From a virus, in IMG/VR virus record IMGVR_UViG_3300019890_000001, positions 1-40,189 of that record: a stretch of 40,189 nt of DNA. One strand, given 5' to 3'. The translations under genes and the position numbers were made by a program. Shown piece by piece: positions 25,013 through 31,288 of this stretch. Positions within the stretch are counted from its first letter, which is position 1, and every line of letters starts with the position of its first letter. Below the pieces are notes generated by a model that was not told the DNA's origin, ran no database searches, and worked only from the letters and a program-made list of their open reading frames with translations.

Positions 25013-25182
25013 TAGTAACTCCATATTCTTTTGTCTAGTTCGTTATAAACACTGCATTCATAATTGTGCAGGGCTATTTCTATTTCTTCGTCAGACGGTT
25101 CTTTTTCAATGTCGTCGAAGTATTCCGAAAAAATCTGCGCATATCGAATCAGATCATCGGGTTCAAGGTGTATATCTAACAT
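25012..25182 (-). CDS. Small acidic protein, 56 aa
   Basis: A 56-residue frame, MLDIHLEPDDLIRYAQIFSE at the start and CSVYNELDKRIWSY at the end. Strongly acidic in the middle (YFDDIEKEPSDEEIEIA). The stop TAA overlaps the ATG of the next operon gene, and the GGAG of that gene lies inside its last codons, so the two are coupled. No family recognised. Confidence 0.7.
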   Translation of the reverse strand: MLDIHLEPDDLIRYAQIFSEYFDDIEKEPSDEEIEIALHNYECSVYNELDKRIWSY

Positions 25183-25205
25183 TTTATGTCCAGAAATTGT
25201 AATGG

Positions 25206-25373
25206 TTACTTTACATATGAAGAAAGCACTTTTCTCATGTGTTTCTCAATGGCCAATTCAAATTCCAGCATAGCAATTTTGCAGTCTTTGTCTATCAATT
25301 TCGCTTGTAAATCAAACACAGACTTTACATAATTTTCCAAATCATTTATTTTGATGTCGTTAGCGCATATCAT
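25206..25373 (-). CDS. Small helical protein, 55 aa
   Basis: A 55-residue frame behind GGAG, beginning MICANDIKINDLENYVKSVF and continuing as a charged amphipathic helix (LAIEKHMRKVLSSYVK). The layout suggests a short coiled-coil or helical-bundle protein. It sits in the minus-strand recombination operon, 23 nt upstream of the 56-aa gene. Confidence 0.65.
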   Translation of the reverse strand: MICANDIKINDLENYVKSVFDLQAKLIDKDCKIAMLEFELAIEKHMRKVLSSYVK

Positions 25374-25400
25374 ACAGAAGCTCTCCAGTTTCAGGTTTGG

Positions 25401-25429
25401 CCCTCGGTTGCACGCCGAGGGTTTTTTTT
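25401..25429 (+). terminator. Rho-independent terminator without an upstream plus-strand gene
   Basis: CCCTCGG/CCGAGGG with a 6-nt loop followed by eight T on the plus strand. All genes here are on the minus strand. Read on the minus strand the hairpin has no T tract. It would stop plus-strand (antisense) transcripts from 23587 onward, or act as a roadblock hairpin in the minus mRNA just after the 57-aa gene. Confidence 0.75.
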
Positions 25430-25431
25430 GT

Positions 25432-25605
25432 TTAATCGGTCATCGCCAATTCTTTTGGCAAAATTTCTTTCATCACCAAGACAGTCTTAATGATTGCTAT
25501 GTCTTTTTCAATCTGATTGAATTTCCCATTCATCCAAAGCATCGAGCTTATGATTGCAGTCAAAATAATGACTACATCGGAATGTTTCTCAAACCAGTCT
25601 TTCAT
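25432..25605 (-). CDS. Small membrane protein, 57 aa
   Basis: RBS GGAGTG lies 5 nt before the ATG. The 57-residue product has MKDWFEKHSD, a single membrane segment (VVIILTAIISSMLWM, about 11-25), then a helical tail (FNQIEKDIAIIKTVLVMKEI). The N-in helix plus amphipathic tail is seen in many phage inner-membrane peptides, including holin-like ones. Its own promoter candidate lies just upstream. Confidence 0.68.
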   Translation of the reverse strand: MKDWFEKHSDVVIILTAIISSMLWMNGKFNQIEKDIAIIKTVLVMKEILPKELAMTD

Positions 25606-25620
25606 GTTGCACTCCTTTTA

Positions 25621-25649
25621 TTTATATACTGTACTATACAGTTTGTGAG
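25621..25649 (-). promoter_or_regulatory. Minus-strand promoter with palindromic operator
   Basis: Minus strand CTCACA, 17 nt, TATAAA. The spacer holds a perfect 15-bp palindrome ACTGTA-nnn-TACAGT (25628-25642). The core TGTACTATACA recurs at 30215-30225 upstream of another minus-strand operon, so it looks like a repressor site. It overlaps the end of the exonuclease gene. It does not fit the CTGT-N8-ACAG LexA box. Confidence 0.55.
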
Positions 25650-26218
25650 GAATTTAACGCAACATTTTTGTTCTTTTCCCAATAGGCATCTACTTCTTGC
25701 AAACAATTTTTCAAGAATTTACTGTCCAATTTGTATTGATATACTTTGGGGAAACCGCCATTACGATCCAATTTAACGAACAAAGCGTTCTGGGAGACGA
25801 TGATTCCAGTCTGTTCCAACAGATACCAATACAACATGGCTTGCATGGGCCAAGTGGTGGGAGATTCGGACACGGATGTCTTCCAATCGACCAAGATATG
25901 CTGATCATGGCCTTCCAATTTAATCAATGCGTCGATGCACCCTGTAAGCATTTTTTGGTGACAGTACATCCGTTTTTCTGTAATCAAAAAGACTGGCTTG
26001 AGTGCGGATCTCCATCTTTCGAAGCTTTGGAAGTATCCATGCTCTTGCAGGCTAACCACTGGGAAATCCCCTTGGATGTCTTGCTGGATAGCATTATGGA
26101 TTCGCGTGCCGAGCGCCGCTTTGCTTTTAAGGACTTCTGGCGGAATGGCGGAGAAATCAAGGAATTGCCCCAGAACTTCTGAGACTCGGGCGTACATTTT
26201 CCCATTAAATTCTAGCAT
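25634..26218 (-). CDS. PD-(D/E)XK exonuclease (RecB-like)
   Basis: A 194-residue nuclease. Start at 26218 (MLEFNGKMYARVSEVLGQF), with GGAG 9 nt upstream; the longer frame has no RBS. Motifs: LGTRIHNAIQQDI (motif I), GCIDALIKLEGHDQHILVDW then KTS (GxxD ... DWK active site), and QAMLYWYLLEQTG (motif IV, Q-x-x-x-Y). It would resect dsDNA for the RecT-like protein coded downstream, as in lambda Exo/Beta. First gene of the minus-strand recombination operon. Confidence 0.85.
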   Translation of the reverse strand: MLEFNGKMYARVSEVLGQFLDFSAIPPEVLKSKAALGTRIHNAIQQDIQGDFPVVSLQEHGYFQSFERWRSALKPVFLITEKRMYCHQKMLTGCIDALIKLEGHDQHILVDWKTSVSESPTTWPMQAMLYWYLLEQTGIIVSQNALFVKLDRNGGFPKVYQYKLDSKFLKNCLQEVDAYWEKNKNVALNSSQTV

Positions 26219-26250
26219 GTTTACAGACTCCGGTTGATTTTTAAGACAAG

Positions 26251-26283
26251 TGTTGTTATCATTCGCCCATAGTATAAACAACA
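26251..26283 (+). promoter_or_regulatory. Divergent control region with inverted repeat
   Basis: Between the exonuclease gene (minus) and the Cro-like gene (plus). TGTTGTT and AACAACA form an inverted repeat that brackets a plus-strand TATAAA (26273-26278) with a weak -35. A natural operator for the Cro-like protein coded 12 nt downstream; that link is inference. Confidence 0.45.
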
Positions 26284-26294
26284 GTTGGAATATA

Positions 26295-26498
26295 ATGCAT
26301 CTGAAAGATTATTTTGATAAGCGGTTCGACAGCATAGAAGGACTGGCTTATAAATGTGGGATCACGACATCATGTATATGGCATTATTTATCAGGACGCC
26401 GGAAGCCGTACCAAAAGACAGCCGAGCGCATCGAAATCGAAACCGGGGGCCGGGTAACCGTTCTTGAACAAAGGGACAAAGATGACCGCCGAAAATGA
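26295..26498 (+). CDS. Cro-like helix-turn-helix regulator, 67 aa
   Basis: Start at the ATG 26295 (MHLKDYFDKRFDSIEGLAYK); a GTG at 26250 would add 15 unlikely residues through the promoter. The helix-turn-helix is IEGLAYKCGITTSCIWHYLS (about 13-32), followed by GRRKPYQKTAERIEIETGG, the Cro/YdaS layout. It probably switches the divergent minus-strand recombination operon. It overlaps the next gene by 17 nt. Confidence 0.82.
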   Translation: MHLKDYFDKRFDSIEGLAYKCGITTSCIWHYLSGRRKPYQKTAERIEIETGGRVTVLEQRDKDDRRK

Positions 26499-26952
26499 AT
26501 TATTCACATCCGTCCGCCAGGCCGGGAAATATGCCCGAACAACAGGCCAAGCGCTATTTGTTGCCATTAAAAAGGGCGAATTGAAAGCCGAGAAACGAAT
26601 GGTTCTGAATAAACGGAACCGATGGATGGAGCAATGGTGTATCCGGAAAAGCGACATTGATGAATATCGAAAATCAAAATACAACCGCGACAAGCGCACC
26701 TTTGAAGGCGAAAAGTTATTCGATATCGAGCGCAATCGCTGGAGTGTATTGCACGCCTCCAAGGCTTTAAGCACAATGCTGGGCATCCCATACCCAGCAC
26801 ACAGATTGTATTACCAAATCCGCATGGGCTACATAAAAGCGTCTAAAAAAGCCAGTTCATGGATAATTGCCAAAGAAGAATTCGTTCGCATATATCATGA
26901 CGAATTAGCCCGTCTCCAGCAAGGATTAGCCAAGTCAATCACCCCTCCCTAA
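26482..26952 (+). CDS. DNA-binding protein with two excisionase-like winged helices
   Basis: Start at ATG 26482 behind AAAGGGAC. The 156-residue product carries two similar units: FTSVRQAGKYARTTGQALFV with IRKSDIDEYRKS (about 8-60), and WSVLHASKALSTMLGI with YYQIRMGYIKASKK and IIAKEEFVRIYH (about 83-140). Each resembles the MerR-like excisionase domain (helix-turn-helix, x-G-x-I/L-K-A wing, then a short helix). It may be a bivalent regulator or an accessory recombination factor. The 3' end overlaps the start of the structured RNA. Confidence 0.72.
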   Translation: MTAENELFTSVRQAGKYARTTGQALFVAIKKGELKAEKRMVLNKRNRWMEQWCIRKSDIDEYRKSKYNRDKRTFEGEKLFDIERNRWSVLHASKALSTMLGIPYPAHRLYYQIRMGYIKASKKASSWIIAKEEFVRIYHDELARLQQGLAKSITPP

Positions 26953-27300
26953 AGGGAGAGGCTTGTTGCAAGACATGCCTAGTTGACCAGACTAAGACTT
27001 GGAGCCCTGATAAGGCGTTGATAAGTCTACGTTAGGAGAGAATATATAGTCACTCTGGGATGCTTCTCCAGTCCCAGACACTGAGGTAAATGGTTAAACA
27101 GATGTAAGGGTTAAGTCAGTGCTGTTTACACAAAACCTCTCCATAACTTTGTCGAGGAGGCGGATTTGGAAACGTCAATCCAAATCCATTACCCGGGAAA
27201 CCGGAGTGCGGGTGACCGCAATGGGGGAGGAAACTCCCCTACTTTTAACACTTAACAGGGAGCAGCGCTTCCTCCCGGCCCTAAAGGGCCAGGTTTCCGC
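26941..27300 (+). ncRNA. Large structured non-coding RNA, class unassigned
   Basis: The 468-nt gap 26953-27420 has no credible gene but many stems. Pairs: 26945-26949/26954-26958; 26959-26962/26977-26980; 26995-27000/27023-27028; 27054-27060/27072-27078 (7 bp); 27079-27084/27116-27121; 27162-27169/27180-27187 (8 bp); CCGG-GAAA-CCGG at 27193-27204; GCGG-GTGA-CCGC at 27208-27219; GGGGAG-GAAA-CTCCCC at 27224-27239; 27258-27262/27272-27276; GGCCC-TAAA-GGGCC at 27277-27290. GNRA loops point to a folded RNA. A GACTA (26990-26994)/TAGTC (27047-27051) pair within AGTTGACCAGACTA ... ATATATAGTC recalls a group I intron P7, but P4-P6 is not convincing and no split gene surrounds it. Confidence 0.7.
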
Positions 27301-27420
27301 GCTGTCAATACGATGAAAGAATTAACCGAATCGATAAGAGAAAACCCAAAAAAATAATTTCCATACCAAAAATATTCTGTCGGTGTTACTTATCGAAGTA
27401 ATGATAAATAACAGTGAAAA

Positions 27421-27855
27421 ATGTTTATTTTTGAAGTAATCGGAATCCCAATCCCCCAACAGCAGGTCCGCTTCAACAAGAGAAGCGGACACATATACAA
27501 TCCCTCCACGAACGACATTCATCAACTTCAATGGCAAATCAGGCCATATGCCCCGCAAGAACCGCTTCTGGGGCCAGTAGAAATGCACCTTACGTTCTAT
27601 TTGCCCATTCCCAAATCATCTACAGCAAAAGCCAAGATCCAAATGTTAAACGGCGTGATATTGCCAACCAAAAAGCCAGACTTTGACAATTTGGCATATC
27701 TTGTAACGAACGCCCTGAAAGGCATTGCTTATGGCGATGACGCCCAAGTTACAGATTGCATAATCCGAAAGCGATATAGCGATCGCCCGCGAACCATTAT
27801 CAAAATTATCCCCATCGACGATCTTCAACAAGTAGGCGGTACCGCTTGCGAGTAA
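27421..27855 (+). CDS. rusA: RusA-type Holliday junction resolvase
   Basis: A 144-residue nuclease that cuts four-way junctions as a dimer. The RusA signature is present: N-terminal FEVIGIPIPQQQVRF, the metal-binding KPDFDNLAYLVTNALKGIAY (about 81-100) with Asp82 and Asp84, and GDDAQVTD with a further acidic pair. A C-terminal RPRTIIKI strand follows. It fits with the recombination genes on the other strand and could resolve replication or packaging concatemer branches. The next gene starts at a TTG inside its last codons. Confidence 0.92.
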   Translation: MFIFEVIGIPIPQQQVRFNKRSGHIYNPSTNDIHQLQWQIRPYAPQEPLLGPVEMHLTFYLPIPKSSTAKAKIQMLNGVILPTKKPDFDNLAYLVTNALKGIAYGDDAQVTDCIIRKRYSDRPRTIIKIIPIDDLQQVGGTACE

Positions 27856-28202
27856 TTTACGAAAAAGTCGATCAAGAATATTTCTTTGAAGTTATTTTAT
27901 CAGATACCGATCTAGAACAATTAGAAACACTTGGATCATTAATAAGTGATTTTCTTTATGAGTCAGACGGTATCAATTACATTAATGTTTACATTCACAA
28001 ACAAAAGGACGAAGTATGCCACTTAAAAAAGGCGCAGCCGCCAGAACAAAAGCCGGATTCTCAGACAATGTTAAAGCCGAAATGCATGCCGGAAAGCCCC
28101 AAAAACAAGCCGTTGCGATTGCTTATAGCGAAGCGGACAGGGGTAAAAAAGCCGATTCCAAAAAACCCCCCATCAAAAAAAAGAAATAACCCACAGGAGT
28201 AA
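27846..28202 (+). CDS. Hypothetical protein overlapping the 28016 gene
   Basis: A frame from TTG 27846 (AGGCGG upstream) runs 118 codons. The first 57 residues look real: RVIYEKVDQEYFFEVILS, then DTDLEQLETLGSLISDFL and INYINVYIHKQK. After that the frame covers the entire next gene out of phase and becomes Lys/Pro-rich, as if read from another gene's DNA. Either the protein has a functionless tail or its original stop was lost. No family recognised. Confidence 0.55.
   Translation: MRVIYEKVDQEYFFEVILSDTDLEQLETLGSLISDFLYESDGINYINVYIHKQKDEVCHLKKAQPPEQKPDSQTMLKPKCMPESPKNKPLRLLIAKRTGVKKPIPKNPPSKKRNNPQE
28016..28189 (+). CDS. Small basic phage protein (MPLKKG...KPQKQAVAIAY type), 57 aa
   Basis: A 57-residue frame behind AAGGACGAAGT. 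The motif set MPLKKGAAARTKAGFSDNVK, then HAGKPQKQAVAIAYSEA, is a very widespread small phage and mobile-element protein (DUF6496-like) of unknown function. The Lys-rich C-terminus ends PPIKKKK. It lies entirely inside the upstream gene's frame, but this family match makes it the firmer of the two. Confidence 0.82.
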   Translation: MPLKKGAAARTKAGFSDNVKAEMHAGKPQKQAVAIAYSEADRGKKADSKKPPIKKKK

Positions 28203-28205
28203 AAT

Positions 28206-28511
28206 ATGTTTATACGATGGACATTTGCATTTGGATTAGAAAAAGATTCTTTAGCCGTCGAGGTTCGTAATGAAAGCGAAGACAAGCGTATTTCAGACAG
28301 TATGGACTCTTCTTTGGACTGGCTGCCTGTACCTGCTGTTGGAAAGGATGCTTTCATTAATCTTAGAATGTGTAAAGCCATAATACGCGAGGAAGTCAAT
28401 GAAGAAGCCCAACCAACCCAAACCAATGAATCAGCCCAAAAAATCAGCCCAAACCCCGAAAATAGTGATCAGCCAATCGGAACGCCAAACGATCAAATTG
28501 GATCTGTTTGA
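28206..28511 (+). CDS. Hypothetical protein, 101 aa
   Basis: Good RBS GGAG before ATG 28206. Residues 1-65 look structured (FIRWTFAFGLEKDSLAVEV; AFINLRMCKAIIREEV). The tail is Asn/Gln/Pro-rich and overlaps the following gene by 113 nt out of frame. No domain recognised. Confidence 0.6.
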   Translation: MFIRWTFAFGLEKDSLAVEVRNESEDKRISDSMDSSLDWLPVPAVGKDAFINLRMCKAIIREEVNEEAQPTQTNESAQKISPNPENSDQPIGTPNDQIGSV

Positions 28512-28683
28512 TTATTGCGTGTTTGACGAATTTGAAGGTACTTTATTAAATTTGCAAGGAGTCAAAGAAATCATGGACTCGGCGCAAGACGAAGCGGATA
28601 TGTGTTGGCAATTCGATGATGTGTACATTAACGCTGAAGATGATTCGATATACCATTTATGTTTCAGCAGGGCGAAGCCATGA
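28399..28683 (+). CDS. Hypothetical protein, 94 aa
   Basis: RBS GAGGAAG before ATG 28399. The first 30 residues are Lys/Gln/Pro-rich; the rest is an acidic globular segment (LDLFDYCVFDEFEGTLLNLQ; DSIYHLCFSRAKP). Ends in an ATGA overlap with the next gene. No domain recognised. Confidence 0.65.
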   Translation: MKKPNQPKPMNQPKKSAQTPKIVISQSERQTIKLDLFDYCVFDEFEGTLLNLQGVKEIMDSAQDEADMCWQFDDVYINAEDDSIYHLCFSRAKP

Positions 28684-28871
28684 AGATATTTCCAAATGGT
28701 ACATATTACTCCAGGTGTGTCAAGTGTGGAGGGCCAACCATGCAGTACATGCATCAACCAATGATAGCATGTATATGGTGTGCGGACAAAGAAGTACAAA
28801 GCGATGTACCATTCAACGAACCAAATGAACCAGATGGGCCGACACAACATAATGGATATTATCAGACGTAA
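28680..28871 (+). CDS. Small zinc-ribbon protein, 63 aa
   Basis: Begins in the ATGA overlap (MKIFPNGTYYSRCVKCGGP). The spacing CVKC ... CIWC (about residues 13-16 and 38-41) is a four-cysteine zinc ribbon. The C-terminus is Pro/Asn-rich. Small proteins of this type are often phage regulators that bind host factors or nucleic acid; the specific role is unknown. Confidence 0.7.
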   Translation: MKIFPNGTYYSRCVKCGGPTMQYMHQPMIACIWCADKEVQSDVPFNEPNEPDGPTQHNGYYQT

Positions 28872-28894
28872 CATTTTAACAATAAGAACTTTAC

Positions 28895-29413
28895 ATGTCC
28901 AAAAAAGTGAATGAAACGGGGATACCAAAAAGTGCAGAAGATGTAATTTCTGGTAATTCCCCGCCACTAAGAAGAAGTTTTTTTTCTGGTCATTCTGGTA
29001 ATGATGTAAATGAAAAAATAACCAAAATTGCCATTGTTCAAGAATTGCGAATAATGGATGAAAAATTGGATAAATTGACATCATATCTAGATATATTGGT
29101 AAACCAAAATCATGCCTCCATCATCGAGCCACTTACCCAAACAATAGCAGAACAAGCCCAACGAACAATTGACCAAATTCAACGAAAAGTACTTATGCCA
29201 GAAGAAACCGCGCTGGTAATGAGAGCGGTTGGTTCAACATTCAAAGAATTACAAGAAAAACACACCAGGAAAACAAAATGTCAGACGAAAAAAAATACGA
29301 AATGCGAGAACCAAAAGAAAACTTGCATTGGATCAATTACAGCGCGAAAAAACAACTTGAGTGTCTTATCCAAATTAAAGACCTTTTGGGGCAAATTCTC
29401 CGCGCCCAAATGA
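28895..29413 (+). CDS. Hypothetical coiled-coil protein overlapping the 29278 gene
   Basis: A 172-codon frame. Residues about 40-130 are helical and plausible (KITKIAIVQELRIMDEKLDK; ETALVMRAVGSTFKELQEK). The last 45 residues (CQTKKNTKCENQKKTC) read as out-of-frame sequence of the next gene, which it overlaps by 136 nt. RBS is weak. The natural end may have been near 29280. Confidence 0.55.
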   Translation: MSKKVNETGIPKSAEDVISGNSPPLRRSFFSGHSGNDVNEKITKIAIVQELRIMDEKLDKLTSYLDILVNQNHASIIEPLTQTIAEQAQRTIDQIQRKVLMPEETALVMRAVGSTFKELQEKHTRKTKCQTKKNTKCENQKKTCIGSITARKNNLSVLSKLKTFWGKFSAPK

Positions 29414-29520
29414 TGACAGAGCAATTAAAGACACCATCGCCAGCCCCAGAATATCCGGCGCCCCATATATATCAACCAAAATCACATTTAAACTCCGTTC
29501 AAGATGATATACCGTTCTAG
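29278..29520 (+). CDS. Hypothetical protein with C-terminal DDIPF, 80 aa
   Basis: RBS CCAGGA before ATG 29278. The 80-residue product has helices (SAKKQLECLIQIKDLLGQIL) and a Pro-rich linker, ending HLNSVQDDIPF. An acidic-then-hydrophobic DDIPF tail is the signature by which ssDNA-binding proteins call partners, so it may mimic or join the SSB network. That is inference; no OB fold is visible. Confidence 0.68.
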   Translation: MSDEKKYEMREPKENLHWINYSAKKQLECLIQIKDLLGQILRAQMMTEQLKTPSPAPEYPAPHIYQPKSHLNSVQDDIPF

Positions 29521-29579
29521 CCATACCGATACAGCCCCGCAACCGCGATAATCGATTGTAGGGCATTTAAAGTGGTGTT

Positions 29580-29741
29580 TTATTCCATGATATCAACATA
29601 GGATAAATCCCAAAATTGCTTCTCGTATTCGGGAATATCCAATTGTTCATAGGCTTTTTCAATGGCTTCTTCTCGATCGTCGGCTTCTACAATTATATCC
29701 AGATAAGAAGTTCTTACCAGCTCGATTTGATATTTTTTCAT
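29580..29741 (-). CDS. DpnD/PcfM-like small protein, 53 aa
   Basis: A 53-residue frame: MKKYQIELVRTSYLDIIVEA, then DDREEAIEKAYEQ and a C-terminal YVDIME. The pattern of a first strand, an I/V-V-E-A-x-x-x-E-E-A helix and a closing strand is that of DpnD/PcfM-type phage and plasmid proteins of unknown role. It overlaps the upstream minus-strand gene in a TAATG. Confidence 0.7.
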   Translation of the reverse strand: MKKYQIELVRTSYLDIIVEADDREEAIEKAYEQLDIPEYEKQFWDLSYVDIME

Positions 29742-29986
29742 TAGTCAACCCATTTCCAGCCTGGCGCTGGTTGAATACTTTTTAAATCTTTTGTTCGTGA
29801 TGAAATATATGGTTTTATTTCATCCAGGGATACCAAACCAATCTCTTGAAAATCTCCAAAAACCAAACAATATGCACAATTGGTATCATCCCATTTTTCA
29901 GTTACATAATATTCCCAAAATATTTTGCGAACAATTATCCATTCCAGAACTTTTAAAGTTGTTTTACCATCAGTCATTTTTCTCAT
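29741..29986 (-). CDS. Hypothetical protein, 81 aa
   Basis: Start set at 29986 (MRKMTDGKTTLKVLEW), where GGAG lies 6 nt upstream; a longer frame to 30055 lacks an RBS. Beta-rich with several Trp and Tyr (FWEYYVTEKWDDTNCAYCLV; FGDFQEIGLVSLDEI). Looks like a small globular phage protein; no family recognised. Confidence 0.7.
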   Translation of the reverse strand: MRKMTDGKTTLKVLEWIIVRKIFWEYYVTEKWDDTNCAYCLVFGDFQEIGLVSLDEIKPYISSRTKDLKSIQPAPGWKWVD

Positions 29987-30002
29987 TTTAATCTCCAAGT
30001 GG

Positions 30003-30188
30003 TTATGAAATGTATAAGCATTCAATGAATTTATCATGATAATACGAAGCTTCAATCATGTATTTTTCGGTGATGGAAATTAAATCCATAATTTCTTGAC
30101 TGAGTGGCTTGTTCGCGTTTGCTTTTATGAAAGCCAGGTATGTTTCATTAAGAGCATCTAAAGTCTTTTGTCCAGATATTTTTTTCAT
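30003..30188 (-). CDS. Small helical protein, 61 aa
   Basis: Start at 30188 (MKKISGQKTLDALNETYLAF), with GGAG 6 nt upstream inside an alternative 4-codon extension. Wholly helical (IMDLISITEKYMIEASYYHD). First gene of a three-gene minus-strand operon preceded by the palindrome at 30215. Confidence 0.65.
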   Translation of the reverse strand: MKKISGQKTLDALNETYLAFIKANANKPLSQEIMDLISITEKYMIEASYYHDKFIECLYIS

Positions 30189-30214
30189 TGTGTACTCCAT
30201 GTTTGTATATGCAA

Positions 30215-30225
30215 TGTATAGTACA
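30215..30225 (-). promoter_or_regulatory. TGTACTATACA operator copy
   Basis: This 11-bp dyad is identical to the core of the palindrome at 25628-25642, and lies 27 nt upstream of a minus-strand start codon as that one lies 23 nt upstream. Candidate common repressor site for two minus-strand operons. Confidence 0.5.
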
Positions 30226-30302
30226 CTAGAGGCGCATTTATCACAACAGTAGATATTATTTTAATCCCATGATATGCATAAATCAAACCAACCCAAGCCC
30301 AT

Positions 30303-30785
30303 ATGCCCACAGAAAGCGATATGAATGAATTCAAAAAGGCCAAAAAATCCCACAAGAAACCATCCAAAGATATTCAGACAATAGAAGAACCCAAAAAACC
30401 AATTGGTAGACCACGCGAATGGACAAAAGGATATATTGAACAAAAACGCTTGCAATTAGAGAAATGGATAGATGATCCCAAGAATTATTTCTTCACCACA
30501 TTCTTGAACGAGGCTGATTTACATCATGAACACATCGAAAGATTCTGTAGATATTCACCAGAATTCCGTGCTACTCACGCCCGCGCCCTTAAAATTCAAG
30601 AAGCCCGTTTAGTCGAATTGGCCATATCTCGCAAGGGCGATGGTAACTTCATTAAATTCGTCATGGCCAATAAATGCGGATGGAAAGAGAAGTCCGAGGT
30701 ATCGGGCGATGGAGTGAACCCGTTGGCTATTATAATGGCTAGAATCGCTGACAGTGCAAAAGATCCCTTGGACTATGATGGATAA
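30303..30785 (+). CDS. terS: Terminase small subunit
   Basis: DNA-recognition subunit of the packaging motor, 160 residues. A disordered basic N-terminus (KKAKKSHKKPSKDIQ) precedes a helical region with GRPREWTKGYIEQKRLQLEK, an EADLHHEHIERFCRYSPEF helix-turn-helix, and GNFIKFVMANKCGWKEKSEV, a very characteristic ending of phage small terminases. ATG 30303 and 30321 are both possible starts; neither has a strong RBS. The large subunit lies 800 nt downstream. Confidence 0.88.
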   Translation: MPTESDMNEFKKAKKSHKKPSKDIQTIEEPKKPIGRPREWTKGYIEQKRLQLEKWIDDPKNYFFTTFLNEADLHHEHIERFCRYSPEFRATHARALKIQEARLVELAISRKGDGNFIKFVMANKCGWKEKSEVSGDGVNPLAIIMARIADSAKDPLDYDG

Positions 30786-30789
30786 GAAA

Positions 30790-30969
30790 ATGGACTTAGA
30801 TAGATTACAATACTTCAAAGGTCTTTTAAATGACTTATATTGAGAAGAGACTGAAACTAAACCAAGGGCATCAGTAAAGGAAGCAATTGGAGTTCTTATT
30901 GAATCCGTTCACTTTATTATTCATTCTTATGAGAAAGAACAAACGAAAGCCGCGGAATATGACGACTGA
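30790..30969 (+). pseudogene. Small gene interrupted by an in-frame TGA
   Basis: A frame from ATG 30790 (GGATAAG upstream) reads MDLDRLQYFKGLLNDLY, then TGA (30841-30843), then EETETKPRASVKEAIGVLIE and on to AAEYDD and a TGA at 30967. Both halves are charged and helical and fit one 59-residue protein; TGG in place of TGA would restore it. Other genes here end in TGA, so this is not a changed code. A recent nonsense mutation, sequencing error or readthrough site are the options. Confidence 0.5.
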
Positions 30970-31288
30970 GTCCTTTGAGGAGTGGGCGTTTGGGACAGGT
31001 CCATTCCCTGATAGTTCTTTAGATCGGATGAAGGCATGGAATCAGCGCCATAGTGATAAATTGTTACTCCATCCAAATGACTCTATCCATGAATCTTTGA
31101 TAAAGATGAGGCTTATTTATGACCCAATCTACCAAGAAAGAACTGCTAAAACACACCAAAAGATACCACAAAGAATTGGGGCATTGGGAAGGCAAGCATT
31201 GGTGCGATTGTTGTGTGCGTGGTTGGCGGTTGTGGCTTGGCCGAAAGTTATATGGGCCCGAATCGATGTACTCTGTAGAAGATTCTGA
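30959..31288 (+). CDS. Hypothetical protein overlapping the 31119 gene
   Basis: Start set at ATG 30959 (MTTESFEEWAFGTGPFPDSS), overlapping the end of the broken gene before it. The first 55 residues look genuine. The remainder is read through the next gene out of frame (ALVRLLCAWLAVVAWPKVIW) and is Trp/Arg-rich. Natural length may be about 60 residues. No family recognised. Confidence 0.5.
   Translation: MTTESFEEWAFGTGPFPDSSLDRMKAWNQRHSDKLLLHPNDSIHESLIKMRLIYDPIYQERTAKTHQKIPQRIGALGRQALVRLLCAWLAVVAWPKVIWARIDVLCRRF

Noticed and set aside
25628-25642. LexA (SOS) box
   Set aside because: The palindrome is CTGT-N5-ACAG, not the N8 spacing of the proteobacterial LexA site.
26941-27100. Firm call of a group I intron
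   Set aside because: A P7-like pair and an AGTTGACCAGACTA segment match, and a CCAAGTC/GACTTGG pair could be P3, but no P4-P6 with the P/Q elements was found, the segment before P7' is too long for J8/7, and neither neighbour gene is split.
27119-27316. 65-codon plus-strand frame in the structured region
   Set aside because: It covers the hairpins, has no ribosome site and a composition explained by GC stems.
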